This document shows positions 1 to 6,980 of a stretch of 7,027 nucleotides of DNA, piece by piece. A program made the translations under genes and the position numbers. Source of the DNA: an uncultured Collinsella sp. (lineage in GTDB: Bacteria; Actinomycetota; Coriobacteriia; Coriobacteriales; Coriobacteriaceae); NCBI GenBank assembly GCA_900553705.1, contig USEK01000076.1:1-7027 (forward strand). The letters run 5' to 3'. Position 1 is the stretch's first letter; each line of letters opens with the position of its first letter. The notes under the pieces are model-generated. The model saw only the letters and a list, made by a program, of their open reading frames with translations. It made no database searches and was not told the DNA's origin.

Positions 1-1
1 C

Positions 2-1975
2 ACGTTATTCAACCAGCTGACGGGCTCCAACCAGCACGTCGGTAACTTTCCCGGCGTGACGGTCGACCGCAAAGATGGCACCATCCGCAACCATCCCGAG
101 GCGAGCGTTACCGATCTGCCTGGCATTTACTCCCTGTCGCCGTACACAGGCGAAGAGGTCGTGAGCCGTCAGTTCATCCTCGACGAGCGCCCGGACGCCA
201 TCATCGACATCATTGACGCCACCAACATCGAGCGTAACCTGTACCTGACACTGCAGCTCATGGAGCTCGACCGCCCCATGGTCATCGCGCTCAACATGAT
301 GGACGAGGTGACCGCCAACGGCGGCGCCGTGGACGTCAACCTGCTCGAGAGCCTGTTGGGCGTGCCCGTTGTTCCCATTAGCGCTGCCCGCAACGAGGGT
401 ATCGGCGAGTTGGTGGATCATGCCTTGCACGTGGCGCGGTTCCGTGAGCGCCCCGGTCGCCTGGACTTTTGCGCGCCCGACGGTCCGGACGGCGGTGCGC
501 TGCATCGCTGCATCCACGGTATTGCTAACCTGATCGAGGACCATGCCGTGACGGCGCACATCCCGGTGCGCTTTGCGGCGACCAAGCTGGTCGAGGGCGA
601 TGAGCTGGTAACCGAGGCGCTTCACCTGGATCGCAATGAGCTCGACGCTATCGAGCACATCATTACCCAGATGGAGGGCGAGGCCGGCACCGACCGCCTG
701 TCCGCGCTGGCCGATATGCGCTTTAGCTTCATCGGCGACGTGTGTGGGCGCTGCGTCGTCAAGCCGCACGAGAGCCGCGAGCACGTGCGCTCCGTCAAGA
801 TCGACCGCATCCTGACGGGTCGCTATACGGCCATTCCAGCGTTTCTGGTGATTATGGGCCTCGTCTTTTGGCTGACGTTTGGCGTGATCGGCGCGGCGTT
901 GCAGGGACTCATGGAGGACGGTATCGCTGCCATCATCGCCTCGGCCGATGCGGGCCTCAAGGCGTTCGGTACCAACGACGTGGTGCGCTCGCTGGCTGTC
1001 GACGGCGTGCTTACGGGCGTGGGCAGCGTGCTGACCTTCCTGCCGATTATCGTCGTGCTCTTCTTGTTCCTCTCCATTCTGGAAGACTCGGGCTACATGG
1101 CGCGCGTGGCTTTTGTCATGGATAAGGTACTGCGTCGTTTTGGCCTGTCGGGCCGCAGCTTCGTGCCTATGCTCGTCGGTTTTGGCTGCACCGTGCCGGC
1201 TATCATGTCGACCCGTACGCTCCCATCCGAGCACGACCGCAAGATGACCGTCATGCTCACGCCGTTCATGAGCTGCTCGGCCAAGCTGCCGGTCTATGGC
1301 CTGCTGTGCGGAGCATTCTTCCCGCAGGCGACGGTTCCTGCCATGGTCTCGCTCTATCTGATCGGCATCGTGGTCGGCTGCATTGCCGCCCTGGTGCTCA
1401 ACCGCACGGCCTTTAAGGGTGACCCGGTACCGTTTATCATGGAGTTGCCCAACTACCGCCTGCCGAGTGTTAAGACGACAGTGATGCTAGCGTGGGATAA
1501 GGCCAAGGACTTCATCACCAAGGCCTTTACCATTATCTTTGCCGCTACTGTGGTCATCTGGTTCCTTCAGACGTTCGATATCCGCTTTAACGTGGTCGCC
1601 GACCAGTCGCAAAGCCTGCTTGCCGGTCTGGGTAGCATCATCGCACCGGTGTTAGCCCCGCTTGGCTTTGGCGACTGGCGCGCCTCGACGGCACTCGTCA
1701 CGGGACTTATTGCCAAGGAGAGCGTCATCTCGACGCTCACGGTGCTTTTGGGTGCAACCTCGCCCTCGGCGCTGTCGACCATGTTTTCGCCGTTTACTGC
1801 CTATGTGTTCCTGGTCTTTACGCTGCTGTACCCGCCGTGCGTGGCGGCAATCGGCGCCGTCAAGAGCGAGCTGGGCGCACGTTATGCCGTTGCCGTGTTC
1901 GCGTTCCAGGTGACGGTCGCCTGGATCGTGGCGTTTGTCGTGCATTCGGCGGGCATATTGCTGGGGTTGGCTTAG
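2..1975 (+). CDS. feoB: Ferrous iron transport protein B (FeoB), 5'-truncated by the window edge
   Basis: FeoB is an inner-membrane Fe(II) importer with an N-terminal GTPase domain. The frame is open to the left edge, and 657 residues are visible. The first ones (TLFNQLTG) directly follow the P-loop, so the G1 Gly-Lys and only a short N-terminus are missing. Visible GTPase motifs are the G2 region with VGNFPGVTV (Thr at 59-61), G3 DLPG at 113-124, G4 NMMD at 293-304 and G5 SA at 380-385. A helical guanine-dissociation-inhibitor-like region follows to about 800, then the membrane domain. The membrane domain carries the two FeoB gate signatures: GFGCTVPA (Cys at 1187-1189) and PFMSCSAKLPVY (around 1262-1297). 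Later come FGDWRAS and LIAKESVIS, and YPPCVAAIG near the end. The protein stops soon after the last membrane helix, without a Cys-rich tail. A feoA gene may lie upstream, out of view. The apparent GTG start at 56 is internal and not the real start. Confidence 0.97.
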   Translation, partial: TLFNQLTGSNQHVGNFPGVTVDRKDGTIRNHPEASVTDLPGIYSLSPYTGEEVVSRQFILDERPDAIIDIIDATNIERNLYLTLQLMELDRPMVIALNMMDEVTANGGAVDVNLLESLLGVPVVPISAARNEGIGELVDHALHVARFRERPGRLDFCAPDGPDGGALHRCIHGIANLIEDHAVTAHIPVRFAATKLVEGDELVTEALHLDRNELDAIEHIITQMEGEAGTDRLSALADMRFSFIGDVCGRCVVKPHESREHVRSVKIDRILTGRYTAIPAFLVIMGLVFWLTFGVIGAALQGLMEDGIAAIIASADAGLKAFGTNDVVRSLAVDGVLTGVGSVLTFLPIIVVLFLFLSILEDSGYMARVAFVMDKVLRRFGLSGRSFVPMLVGFGCTVPAIMSTRTLPSEHDRKMTVMLTPFMSCSAKLPVYGLLCGAFFPQATVPAMVSLYLIGIVVGCIAALVLNRTAFKGDPVPFIMELPNYRLPSVKTTVMLAWDKAKDFITKAFTIIFAATVVIWFLQTFDIRFNVVADQSQSLLAGLGSIIAPVLAPLGFGDWRASTALVTGLIAKESVISTLTVLLGATSPSALSTMFSPFTAYVFLVFTLLYPPCVAAIGAVKSELGARYAVAVFAFQVTVAWIVAFVVHSAGILLGLA

Positions 1976-2016
1976 TTATTTATTGACGGCGCAACCTCTG
2001 TGTATTGAGTTGATTG

Positions 2017-2050
2017 CGGCCCCGCATCTGTACTGACGGATGCGGGGCCG
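2017..2050 (+). terminator. Hairpin terminator after feoB
   Basis: A perfect 12-bp GC-rich stem pairs 2017-2028 with 2039-2050. It can extend inward by a T-G wobble (2029/2038) and a G-C pair (2030/2037), leaving a 6-nt loop. It begins 41 nt after the feoB stop. The downstream tract (TTGCTATATAAT) is AT-rich but not a clean T-run, so termination may be leaky. The same bases form the promoter of the next gene. Confidence 0.7.
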
Positions 2051-2062
2051 TTGCTATATAAT
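2033..2062 (+). promoter_or_regulatory. Sigma-70-type promoter for the SotB-like transporter
   Basis: A perfect TATAAT -10 box lies at 2057-2062. An acceptable -35 (CTGACG, 4 of 6 consensus bases) lies at 2033-2038, with an 18-nt spacer. The predicted start near 2069 gives a leader of about 27 nt that contains the Shine-Dalgarno site. The -35 sits in the loop and inner stem of the upstream terminator hairpin. The -10 is seen directly; the pairing with this -35 is inference. Confidence 0.6.
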
Positions 2063-2081
2063 CGCCTCCGCTCAAAATGAT

Positions 2082-2087
2082 TGGAGA
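2082..2087 (+). promoter_or_regulatory. Ribosome binding site that fixes the transporter start
   Basis: TGGAGA, with its GGAG core at 2083-2086, lies 9 nt before the ATG at 2096. It overlaps an in-frame TTG at 2081 that could otherwise be called the start five codons upstream. The overlap makes the TTG an unlikely start. Confidence 0.65.
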
Positions 2088-2095
2088 CGTTATAT

Positions 2096-3292
2096 ATGAG
2101 TCAGGCAAGGCAAGATGGCATCACGCTCAAGCAGTGGCTCCCGCTTATCGGGCTCACCTGCTGCGCGTTCGTGTTCAACACGTCGGAGTTCATGCCCATC
2201 GGTCTGCTGACCGACATCGCCGCATCGTTTTCGCTCACCGAGGCCCAAGCTGGCATCATGATCTCGGTCTATGCCTGGGGCGTCATGCTGCTGTCGTTGC
2301 CGCTCATGGTGTTCGCTTCGCGCTTTGAGTTCAAGCGGATGCTGCTCGGCGTGCTTGCCGTGTTCTCGCTGGGCCAGTTCCTGTCCGCCGTGGCGCCGAC
2401 CTATCCCATTCTGGTCTGCGCACGCCTGGTGGTTGCCTGCGCGCACGCCGTGTTCTGGTCGGTCGCCTCGATCATGGCGTCGCGTCTGGTTGACACGCGC
2501 CATGGGGCACTCGCCATCAGCATGATCGCCACGGGCTCTTCCATCGCACAGATCTTCGGCCTGCCGCTCGGCCGCGCCATTGGCCTGGCCGTGGGCTGGC
2601 GTATGACGTTTGCCGTGGTTGGGGCCCTCTCTGCCGCTGCGGTGGTGTACCAGGCCACGGTGTTCCCCACCATGCCGGCGGGCGAGCGTTTTACGCTCAA
2701 GCAGCTGCCCGAGCTGCTCAAGAGCCCGTTCCTCATCGCTCTCTACGCCGTTACGGTGTTCATGGCGACCGGCTATTACGCGGGCTATAGCTATATCGAG
2801 CCTTTCCTGGCCCAGGTCGCGCATGTCGACGCAAGCGCTATCACTATGACGTTGACGGCGTTCGGCTGCTCCGGCCTGGTGGGCAGTTGGCTGTTCGGCC
2901 GCCTGTTCGACGGGCACCGTTTTCCGTTCCTTGCGATCACGCTCTCCGGAGTGCCGGTCGCCTTGCTGCTTATGGAGTCTGTCGCGTCATCGCTCGCGGC
3001 GGTGCTTGCCGTCTGCGCGCTATGGGGCTGCTGCTCCACGGCCTTTAACGTGGCGTTTCAGGCCGAGCTCATCAAGTACACGCCGGTGGATTCGTCGGCC
3101 GTCGCCATGTCGATTTTCTCGGGCCTGTTTAACCTCGGTATTGGCACGGGCACCGCGATCGGCGGCGCCGTGGTTTCGGGCCCCGGTATCTCCTGGATTG
3201 GCTTCGCGGGCGGGGCGATTGCCGTCGTGGGCGTCATCCTCGCTATCACGGTGATGTTCCCGGCCATTCGCCGCGCCAAACCCGTTGCCTAA
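2096..3292 (+). CDS. sotB: SotB-like major facilitator superfamily efflux transporter (sugar/drug:H+ antiporter type)
   Basis: This 398-residue protein has about 12 hydrophobic segments, normal for the DHA1-type major facilitator family. It would sit in the cytoplasmic membrane and export small solutes by proton antiport. From memory it resembles E. coli SotB (YdeA), which exports arabinose and other sugars. Shared blocks include FNTSEFMPIGLL (residues 27-38), IMISVYAWGVMLLSLP in segment 2, a Cys-Ala-His-Ala-Val-Phe-Trp-Ser stretch (115-122), GLPLGR (155-160), GWRMTF (167-172), YSYIEPF (231-237) and FSGLFNLGIG (341-350). The ATG at 2096 is chosen over the in-frame TTG at 2081 because GGAG lies 9 nt before it. 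The gene has its own promoter upstream and a strong hairpin downstream, so it is probably monocistronic. The substrate cannot be read from the sequence; another DHA1 efflux role is possible. Confidence 0.9.
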   Translation: MSQARQDGITLKQWLPLIGLTCCAFVFNTSEFMPIGLLTDIAASFSLTEAQAGIMISVYAWGVMLLSLPLMVFASRFEFKRMLLGVLAVFSLGQFLSAVAPTYPILVCARLVVACAHAVFWSVASIMASRLVDTRHGALAISMIATGSSIAQIFGLPLGRAIGLAVGWRMTFAVVGALSAAAVVYQATVFPTMPAGERFTLKQLPELLKSPFLIALYAVTVFMATGYYAGYSYIEPFLAQVAHVDASAITMTLTAFGCSGLVGSWLFGRLFDGHRFPFLAITLSGVPVALLLMESVASSLAAVLAVCALWGCCSTAFNVAFQAELIKYTPVDSSAVAMSIFSGLFNLGIGTGTAIGGAVVSGPGISWIGFAGGAIAVVGVILAITVMFPAIRRAKPVA

Positions 3293-3307
3293 TCACGTTT
3301 CCTCATC

Positions 3308-3380
3308 AGTTGCGGTGGAATAGTTCCTGTTTAAGGCCTCTGAAGGCCCAAGCAGGAACTATTCCACCGCAACTTATTTT
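3308..3380 (+). terminator. Long 22-bp perfect inverted repeat after the transporter gene; terminator or palindromic repeat element
   Basis: Bases 3308-3329 are exactly complementary to 3353-3374, giving a 22-bp stem. It extends by a T-G and two T-A pairs and is capped by a second small hairpin (3335-3339 with 3344-3348, loop CTGA). TTATTTT follows at 3374-3380, so it would work as an intrinsic terminator for the transporter gene, whose stop is 15 nt before the stem. There is no T-run on the other side, so bidirectional termination is not supported. The stem is much longer and less GC-dense than a typical terminator, so a dispersed palindromic repeat is an alternative. Confidence 0.75.
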
Positions 3381-3404
3381 GGGGGAGAGGATACAAGCTG
3401 GGCA

Positions 3405-3410
3405 TACAAT
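3405..3410 (+). promoter_or_regulatory. Candidate -10 box upstream of the GH13 gene
   Basis: TACAAT matches the -10 consensus at 5 of 6 positions and lies 35 nt before the chosen ATG. The nearest -35-like sequence, TTGGGG at 3379-3384, is a poor match with a 20-nt spacer, so this is only a candidate. A promoter is expected here because a strong hairpin separates this gene from the previous one. Confidence 0.3.
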
Positions 3411-3434
3411 GGATGTCGTTGTGTTGCGCTTACC

Positions 3435-3440
3435 GGGAGG
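3435..3440 (+). promoter_or_regulatory. Ribosome binding site that fixes the GH13 start
   Basis: GGGAGG lies 5 nt before the ATG at 3446. The alternative in-frame ATG at 3413 has no comparable site at the right distance and would add 11 residues (starting MSLCCAY) that do not resemble the family's N-terminus. Confidence 0.75.
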
Positions 3441-3445
3441 TTGCT

Positions 3446-4822
3446 ATGTGGGCATACGAGACGACGTTCTATCAAATCTATCCGCTGGGCTTTTGTGGAG
3501 CTCCGCGCGAAAACGCCGCGCCCGTTGCCGAGGATGAGCTCGCCCAGGCCGCCGATGCCACAGCTAGCCCCGATGCCCCCATCATGAAGATTGCCCAATG
3601 GGCCGACTACCTGCAGGAACTCGGTATTGGCGCTGTGCTCATCAACCCGCCGCTCGAGTCTGATAGCCATGGCTACGACACGCGCAGCCTGCGCCATATT
3701 GATCGCCGCCTGGGTGGGGACGCCGACTTTGCCGCCGTATGCGACACGCTGCATGCCCATGGCATCCGCGTGGTGCTCGATGCCGTCTTCAACCACGTCG
3801 GCCGCGGTTTTTGGGCCTTCCGCGATGTGCAGGAGCGCAAGTGGGACTCGCCGTACAAGGACTGGTTCCACATTAGCTTTGACGGCGATTCCTGCTATGG
3901 CGATGGCTTTTGGTACGAGGGCTGGGAAGGCCATTTTGAGCTTGTGAAGCTCAACCTGCAAAATCCCGCTGTGGTCGATTACCTGCTCGAGTCCGTGCGC
4001 CGCTGGGCCGAGGTCTTTGGCGTCGACGGCCTGCGCCTGGACGTTGCCTATATGCTCGACCGCGACTTTATGCGCCGCCTGCACGTCTTTACCCATGAGC
4101 TCAAGCCCGACTTTGTGCTGATCGGCGAGACGCTCCACGGCGACTACAACCAAATCGTCAACGACGAGATGCTCGACTCCTGCACCAACTACGAGTGCTA
4201 CAAGGGCCTGTACTCCAGCTTTAACTCGGTCAACATGTTCGAGATCGCCCATTCGCTGCACCGCCAGTTTGGCGGCGATCCGTGGTGCATCTACCGCGGC
4301 AAACATCTGCTGTCGTTTGTCGACAACCACGATGTGCCGCGCCTGGCAAGTATCCTCACCGACAAGTCGTGTCTGCGTCCCGCCTACGGCATGCTCTTTG
4401 GCATGCCGGGCATCCCGTGCGTCTACTATGGCAGCGAGTGGGGAATTGCCGGCGAAAAGGGTGGCCCCGATGGCGACTGGGCGCTGAGACCTGCGCTCAA
4501 TGAGCCTGCGCCCAACGAGCTGACGGCGTTCATCACGCAGCTTGCGCACCTTCGCTCGGCCGACGACGCGGCTGCCCGTGCTCTCAACTACGGTGCCTAT
4601 CGCAACGTGGTGATCCAGAACAAGCAGCTGCTGTTCGAGCGCGCCTGTGACGGCGCGACGGTACTCGTGGCGGTGAATGCCGTGGGTGAGCCTTACACCT
4701 TTGGCGCCGGCGAGCTCAACGGGTCCTTCGTCGACCTGCTTGCCGACGATGCGCCCACGGTCGAGCTGACGGGTACCCTTGAGCTTGCACCCTACGAGGT
4801 GCGCTATCTGTTGAGAGCCTAG
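3446..4822 (+). CDS. Glycoside hydrolase family 13 alpha-amylase-type enzyme (cytoplasmic alpha-glucan hydrolase)
   Basis: This 458-residue (beta/alpha)8-barrel enzyme would hydrolyse alpha-glucosidic bonds in maltodextrin-like substrates. All four GH13 regions are present: I DAVFNH (residues 112-117), II GLRLD with nucleophile Asp199 and Arg197, III GETLH with acid/base Glu228, and IV NHD with Asp296. A beta-sandwich domain occupies roughly 375-458. There is no signal peptide and no N-terminal carbohydrate-binding domain, since the barrel begins at once (ETTFYQIYPLG). An intracellular role is therefore inferred. The blocks WDSPYKDWF and LNLQNPAVVDYLLE recall the cyclomaltodextrinase/neopullulanase side of GH13, but the exact specificity cannot be set. 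An Ala/Asp-rich insert lies at about residues 24-44, between the first strand and helix. The start is fixed by GGGAGG at 3435-3440. The gene is probably cotranscribed with the DNA glycosylase 3 nt downstream. Confidence 0.93.
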   Translation: MWAYETTFYQIYPLGFCGAPRENAAPVAEDELAQAADATASPDAPIMKIAQWADYLQELGIGAVLINPPLESDSHGYDTRSLRHIDRRLGGDADFAAVCDTLHAHGIRVVLDAVFNHVGRGFWAFRDVQERKWDSPYKDWFHISFDGDSCYGDGFWYEGWEGHFELVKLNLQNPAVVDYLLESVRRWAEVFGVDGLRLDVAYMLDRDFMRRLHVFTHELKPDFVLIGETLHGDYNQIVNDEMLDSCTNYECYKGLYSSFNSVNMFEIAHSLHRQFGGDPWCIYRGKHLLSFVDNHDVPRLASILTDKSCLRPAYGMLFGMPGIPCVYYGSEWGIAGEKGGPDGDWALRPALNEPAPNELTAFITQLAHLRSADDAAARALNYGAYRNVVIQNKQLLFERACDGATVLVAVNAVGEPYTFGAGELNGSFVDLLADDAPTVELTGTLELAPYEVRYLLRA

Positions 4823-4825
4823 CCC

Positions 4826-5389
4826 ATGGCCGTATCTGACGAGGGCTATCAACATATTGAGCATGGGTTTGAGCCCGTGTTTGACGAGCACTCGCGCGTT
4901 TTGGTGCTCGGGTCGTTTCCCTCGGTGCTTTCGCGCGCCAATGCCTTTTATTACGGGAACCCTCAGAATCGCTTTTGGCGTGTGATGGCCACGTGCCTCG
5001 GTATGCCTGTGCCGCCCAACGAGGGCGATCCTTTGGCAAGCGGTGAGCCCGCGACGCTCGATGCCTCCATTGCCGCCAAGCGGGTCATGCTGTTGAACGG
5101 CGGCGTAGCCCTGTGGGATGCAATCGAGAGCTGCGACATTAAGGGCTCGAGCGACGCGAGCATCCGCAACGTTGTGCCGGCACATATCGAGCGCATTACC
5201 GATGCCGCGCCGATCGAGGTCGTTGTCTGTAACGGCGGTACGGCAGGGCGACTCTACAAACGCTACTTGCAAGATCGGACGGGGCTGCCTGCCATTGTCC
5301 TGCCCTCGACAAGTCCCGCCAATGCCGCCTGGTGCCTGGAGCGTCTTGTTGAGCGTTGGCACGAAGCCGTTGACTGGGCTGTTATTTAA
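4826..5389 (+). CDS. DNA-deoxyinosine (hypoxanthine) glycosylase, uracil-DNA glycosylase superfamily family 6
   Basis: This 187-residue protein is likely a monofunctional base-excision repair glycosylase. Family members remove hypoxanthine, the product of adenine deamination, from DNA in the cytoplasm. The N-terminal block VLVLGSFPSVLSR (residues 25-37) followed by FYYGNPQNRFW (41-51) is the family hallmark; Asn48 is my candidate for the catalytic Asn. The C-terminal block LPSTSPANA (159-167) matches the second conserved motif, and VVCNGG (133-138) is a buried strand and turn. Length is normal for the family. The ATG lies 3 nt after the GH13 stop and in the same frame, with a weak GAGAG site at 4813-4817, so translation is probably coupled to the hydrolase. 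Older annotation may call such proteins G/U mismatch-specific glycosylase (Mug-like), but the motifs favour family 6. Confidence 0.88.
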   Translation: MAVSDEGYQHIEHGFEPVFDEHSRVLVLGSFPSVLSRANAFYYGNPQNRFWRVMATCLGMPVPPNEGDPLASGEPATLDASIAAKRVMLLNGGVALWDAIESCDIKGSSDASIRNVVPAHIERITDAAPIEVVVCNGGTAGRLYKRYLQDRTGLPAIVLPSTSPANAAWCLERLVERWHEAVDWAVI

Positions 5390-5390
5390 T

Positions 5391-6053
5391 TTAGTTTTTT
5401 GTTTGAGCGTGGGCGCCCAGACGTTTCAGAGCGCCTCGCCAGATCGGCGCGGGCACGGCTGGCTCGGCGCAAACCATGCCGTCGGCGTCGACGTTGGCGG
5501 CATTGCCGCCGCCAAGTCGCTGTGCATGCTCGACGGAGCAGCCCATGCGCACAGCGCCCACAAGCTTATCCATCGCTTCCGAAAATGATCGGCGCAAGAA
5601 GCCCATGCGAGGGGAATGGCGAAGCGCTGCGATGCCGCTGCCGGCGCAGATGGCAACGCCGCCACACCACAATTGGTCATGGCGCTCACATGCCTTGCGC
5701 AGGCGAACGGCGGTCCCACGCGCCCGCTCTGTGCCCTCTTGTGCGGCTCGAATCGCGGCATAGACGCGCGTTCCCGTACCGCCAAAGCGCTCAAGCGCCC
5801 GCTCGATGGCTGTCAACGTCTCATCGTCAGCCACATCTTCAATGGCCAGCACGATGCCATCGGCAACGCTGCCGGCGTCATTTGCCTTCAAGTCGACCGG
5901 GCGGGGGAGTGCGGTGCCGGAAAACCGGGCATAGGCGGCGATGGCATCCTGCAGGTCCCAAAGCAAAAACTCAAGATCGGCGCTATTGGGAATACTGATA
6001 TACGCAATGGTGTGCAGTGTTTTTGGTACGTCGCCGCGCGCGGTCGTCTCCAT
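5391..6053 (-). CDS. Uncharacterised protein, possibly flavodoxin-like NAD(P)H oxidoreductase family
   Basis: A 220-residue protein with no signal peptide or clear membrane helix. I do not recognise a named gene. The start has a strong site: AAGGAG (plus-strand 6059-6064) 5 nt before the ATG. Segments that could be Rossmann-like strands are IAYISI (residues 17-21 and next), DGIVLAIEDV (65-74) and WCGGVAICAGSG (129-140). The last, followed by a helix with SEAMDKLVGAVRMG, resembles the C-terminal half of flavodoxin-like FMN oxidoreductases (W-G-G-lai-G, then a helix ending in IR-G). The tail EPAVPAPIWRGALKRLG also fits the P-x-iP-x-x-Y/W-x-x-a ending of that group. The usual N-terminal T-x-T-G-N-T flavin-phosphate loop is absent, so flavin binding is unproven. 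It is convergent with the DNA glycosylase gene, with 1 nt between stops. Competing plus-strand frames here are Arg-rich shadows. Confidence 0.75.
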   Translation of the reverse strand: METTARGDVPKTLHTIAYISIPNSADLEFLLWDLQDAIAAYARFSGTALPRPVDLKANDAGSVADGIVLAIEDVADDETLTAIERALERFGGTGTRVYAAIRAAQEGTERARGTAVRLRKACERHDQLWCGGVAICAGSGIAALRHSPRMGFLRRSFSEAMDKLVGAVRMGCSVEHAQRLGGGNAANVDADGMVCAEPAVPAPIWRGALKRLGAHAQTKN

Positions 6054-6146
6054 GCCATCTCCTTTCCGGCTCGTTTCCGTTTAGGTTACACCGTCTGGTG
6101 GCGCCCCGCCGCGCTATCCTAGTGCAACCCTTACGAAAGGAACGCC
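6054..6146. promoter_or_regulatory. Divergent intergenic region between the flavodoxin-like gene and the aminotransferase gene
   Basis: These 93 bases must hold the promoters and leaders of two divergent genes. Both Shine-Dalgarno sites are clear: AAGGAG on the minus strand (6059-6064) and AAAGGA on the plus strand (6136-6141). A weak plus-strand -10 candidate, TATCCT at 6115-6120, has no good -35 at the usual spacing. No convincing minus-strand promoter or operator palindrome was seen. Confidence 0.35.
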
Positions 6147-6980
6147 ATGCGTCTGCCCATGAATACCTCGCTTGCCATGCTCAAGCCCTCCGGTATCCGC
6201 CGGATCAACGCGCTCGCCGCCCAGCATCCGGGGTGCATCGCGCTCGCGCTCGGCGAGCCCGATTTTCCCACGCCCGATGTGATTAGCGCCGAGGTGACCG
6301 CCGCACTGGACCGCGGTGACACGCACTATCCGCTCAACAACGGTCGCCCCGCCCTGCGTGAGGCGTTATCTGCCTACATGGGGGGCGCGGGCCTTACGTT
6401 TTCGGCCGACGAGGTCATCCTGACCGACGGCGCGACCGAGGCCCTGTCGGCAACATTCATGGCCATGCTCAACCCCGGCGACGAGGTCATTATCCCCACG
6501 CCGGCCTTTGGCCTGTACGAGAGCATCGTCGTGGCCAACCACGCCAAAGCGGTCTTTTTGGATACGGAGCCTGCGCAATTTCAGATTGACGAGGATGCGC
6601 TTCGTGCTTGCGTGACGCCGGCGACCAAGGCCATCGTCATCTGCACGCCCAACAATCCTACAGGCTGCATCCTCAACGCAGCATCGCTCGACGCCGTGGC
6701 GCGCGTAGCGGAGCAGGCGGGCATCTACGTGATCTGCGACGACGTATACAACCGCCTGGTCTACGTGGACGGCTACGAGCGCTTTGCCCAGCGCCACCCG
6801 GAGCTTCGTGAGCAGACGGTAGTCATCGAGAGCTTCTCCAAGCCCTGGGCTATGACCGGCTGGCGTCTGGGCTGGCTCGCAGTAGCGGCACCCGTCATCG
6901 CCGAGATCGCAAAAGCTCACCAATACCTAGTATCGAGCGCCGTCTCCTTCGAGATGGACGCCGCGGCCCGAGCCCTGACC
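6147..6980 (+). CDS. Class I/II pyridoxal-phosphate aminotransferase, 3'-truncated by the contig end
   Basis: The first 278 residues of a fold-type I aminotransferase, missing roughly the last 100. It would transfer an amino group from an amino acid to a 2-oxo acid in the cytoplasm. Visible signatures are ALGEPDFPTP (residues 34-43), THYPLNNGRPALREAL (59-74), the PLP-phosphate region TDGATEAL (93-100), PTPAFGLYE (117-125), TPNNPTG with Asn170 contacting the cofactor, CDDVY with Asp198 and Tyr201, and SFSKPWAMTGWRLGW with Schiff-base Lys232 and Arg240. The pattern is that of the broad aspartate/aromatic (AspC-like, subclass I-gamma) group, but amino-acid specificity cannot be assigned. The ATG at 6147 is chosen over that at 6159 because AAAGGA lies at 6136-6141. 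Genomic sequence ends at 6980. The frame continues only into adapter, which adds six false residues (LSLIHI) and a TGA at 6999-7001. Confidence 0.93.

Noticed and set aside
5..1234. A 409-codon minus-strand open frame opposite feoB
   Set aside because: The composition is low in hydrophobic residues and high in His, Arg, Asp and Gln, with no motif, while the plus strand carries the complete FeoB signature set.
2090..2917. A 275-codon minus-strand open frame opposite the transporter
   Set aside because: Another GC-driven shadow, rich in Arg, His and Glu with no domain, opposite a clear 12-helix transporter.
3374..5362. A 662-codon open frame on the minus strand across the GH13 and DNA glycosylase genes
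   Set aside because: It is a mirror frame of two well-supported genes that share one frame. It has no recognisable domain and is rich in His, Arg, Gln and Ala, as expected for the antisense of GC-rich coding DNA. Its length is a by-product of the two genes being in frame.
5365..5400. Possible terminator after the DNA glycosylase (AGCC/GGCT with a six-T run at 5395-5400)
   Set aside because: The stem is only 4 bp and ends 14 nt before the T-run, so it does not form an intrinsic terminator. The T-run encodes the Lys-Asn end of the opposite gene.
5399..5998. A plus-strand open frame opposite the flavodoxin-like gene
   Set aside because: It has long Arg-rich runs and no family resemblance. The minus-strand frame has balanced composition and a strong ribosome binding site.
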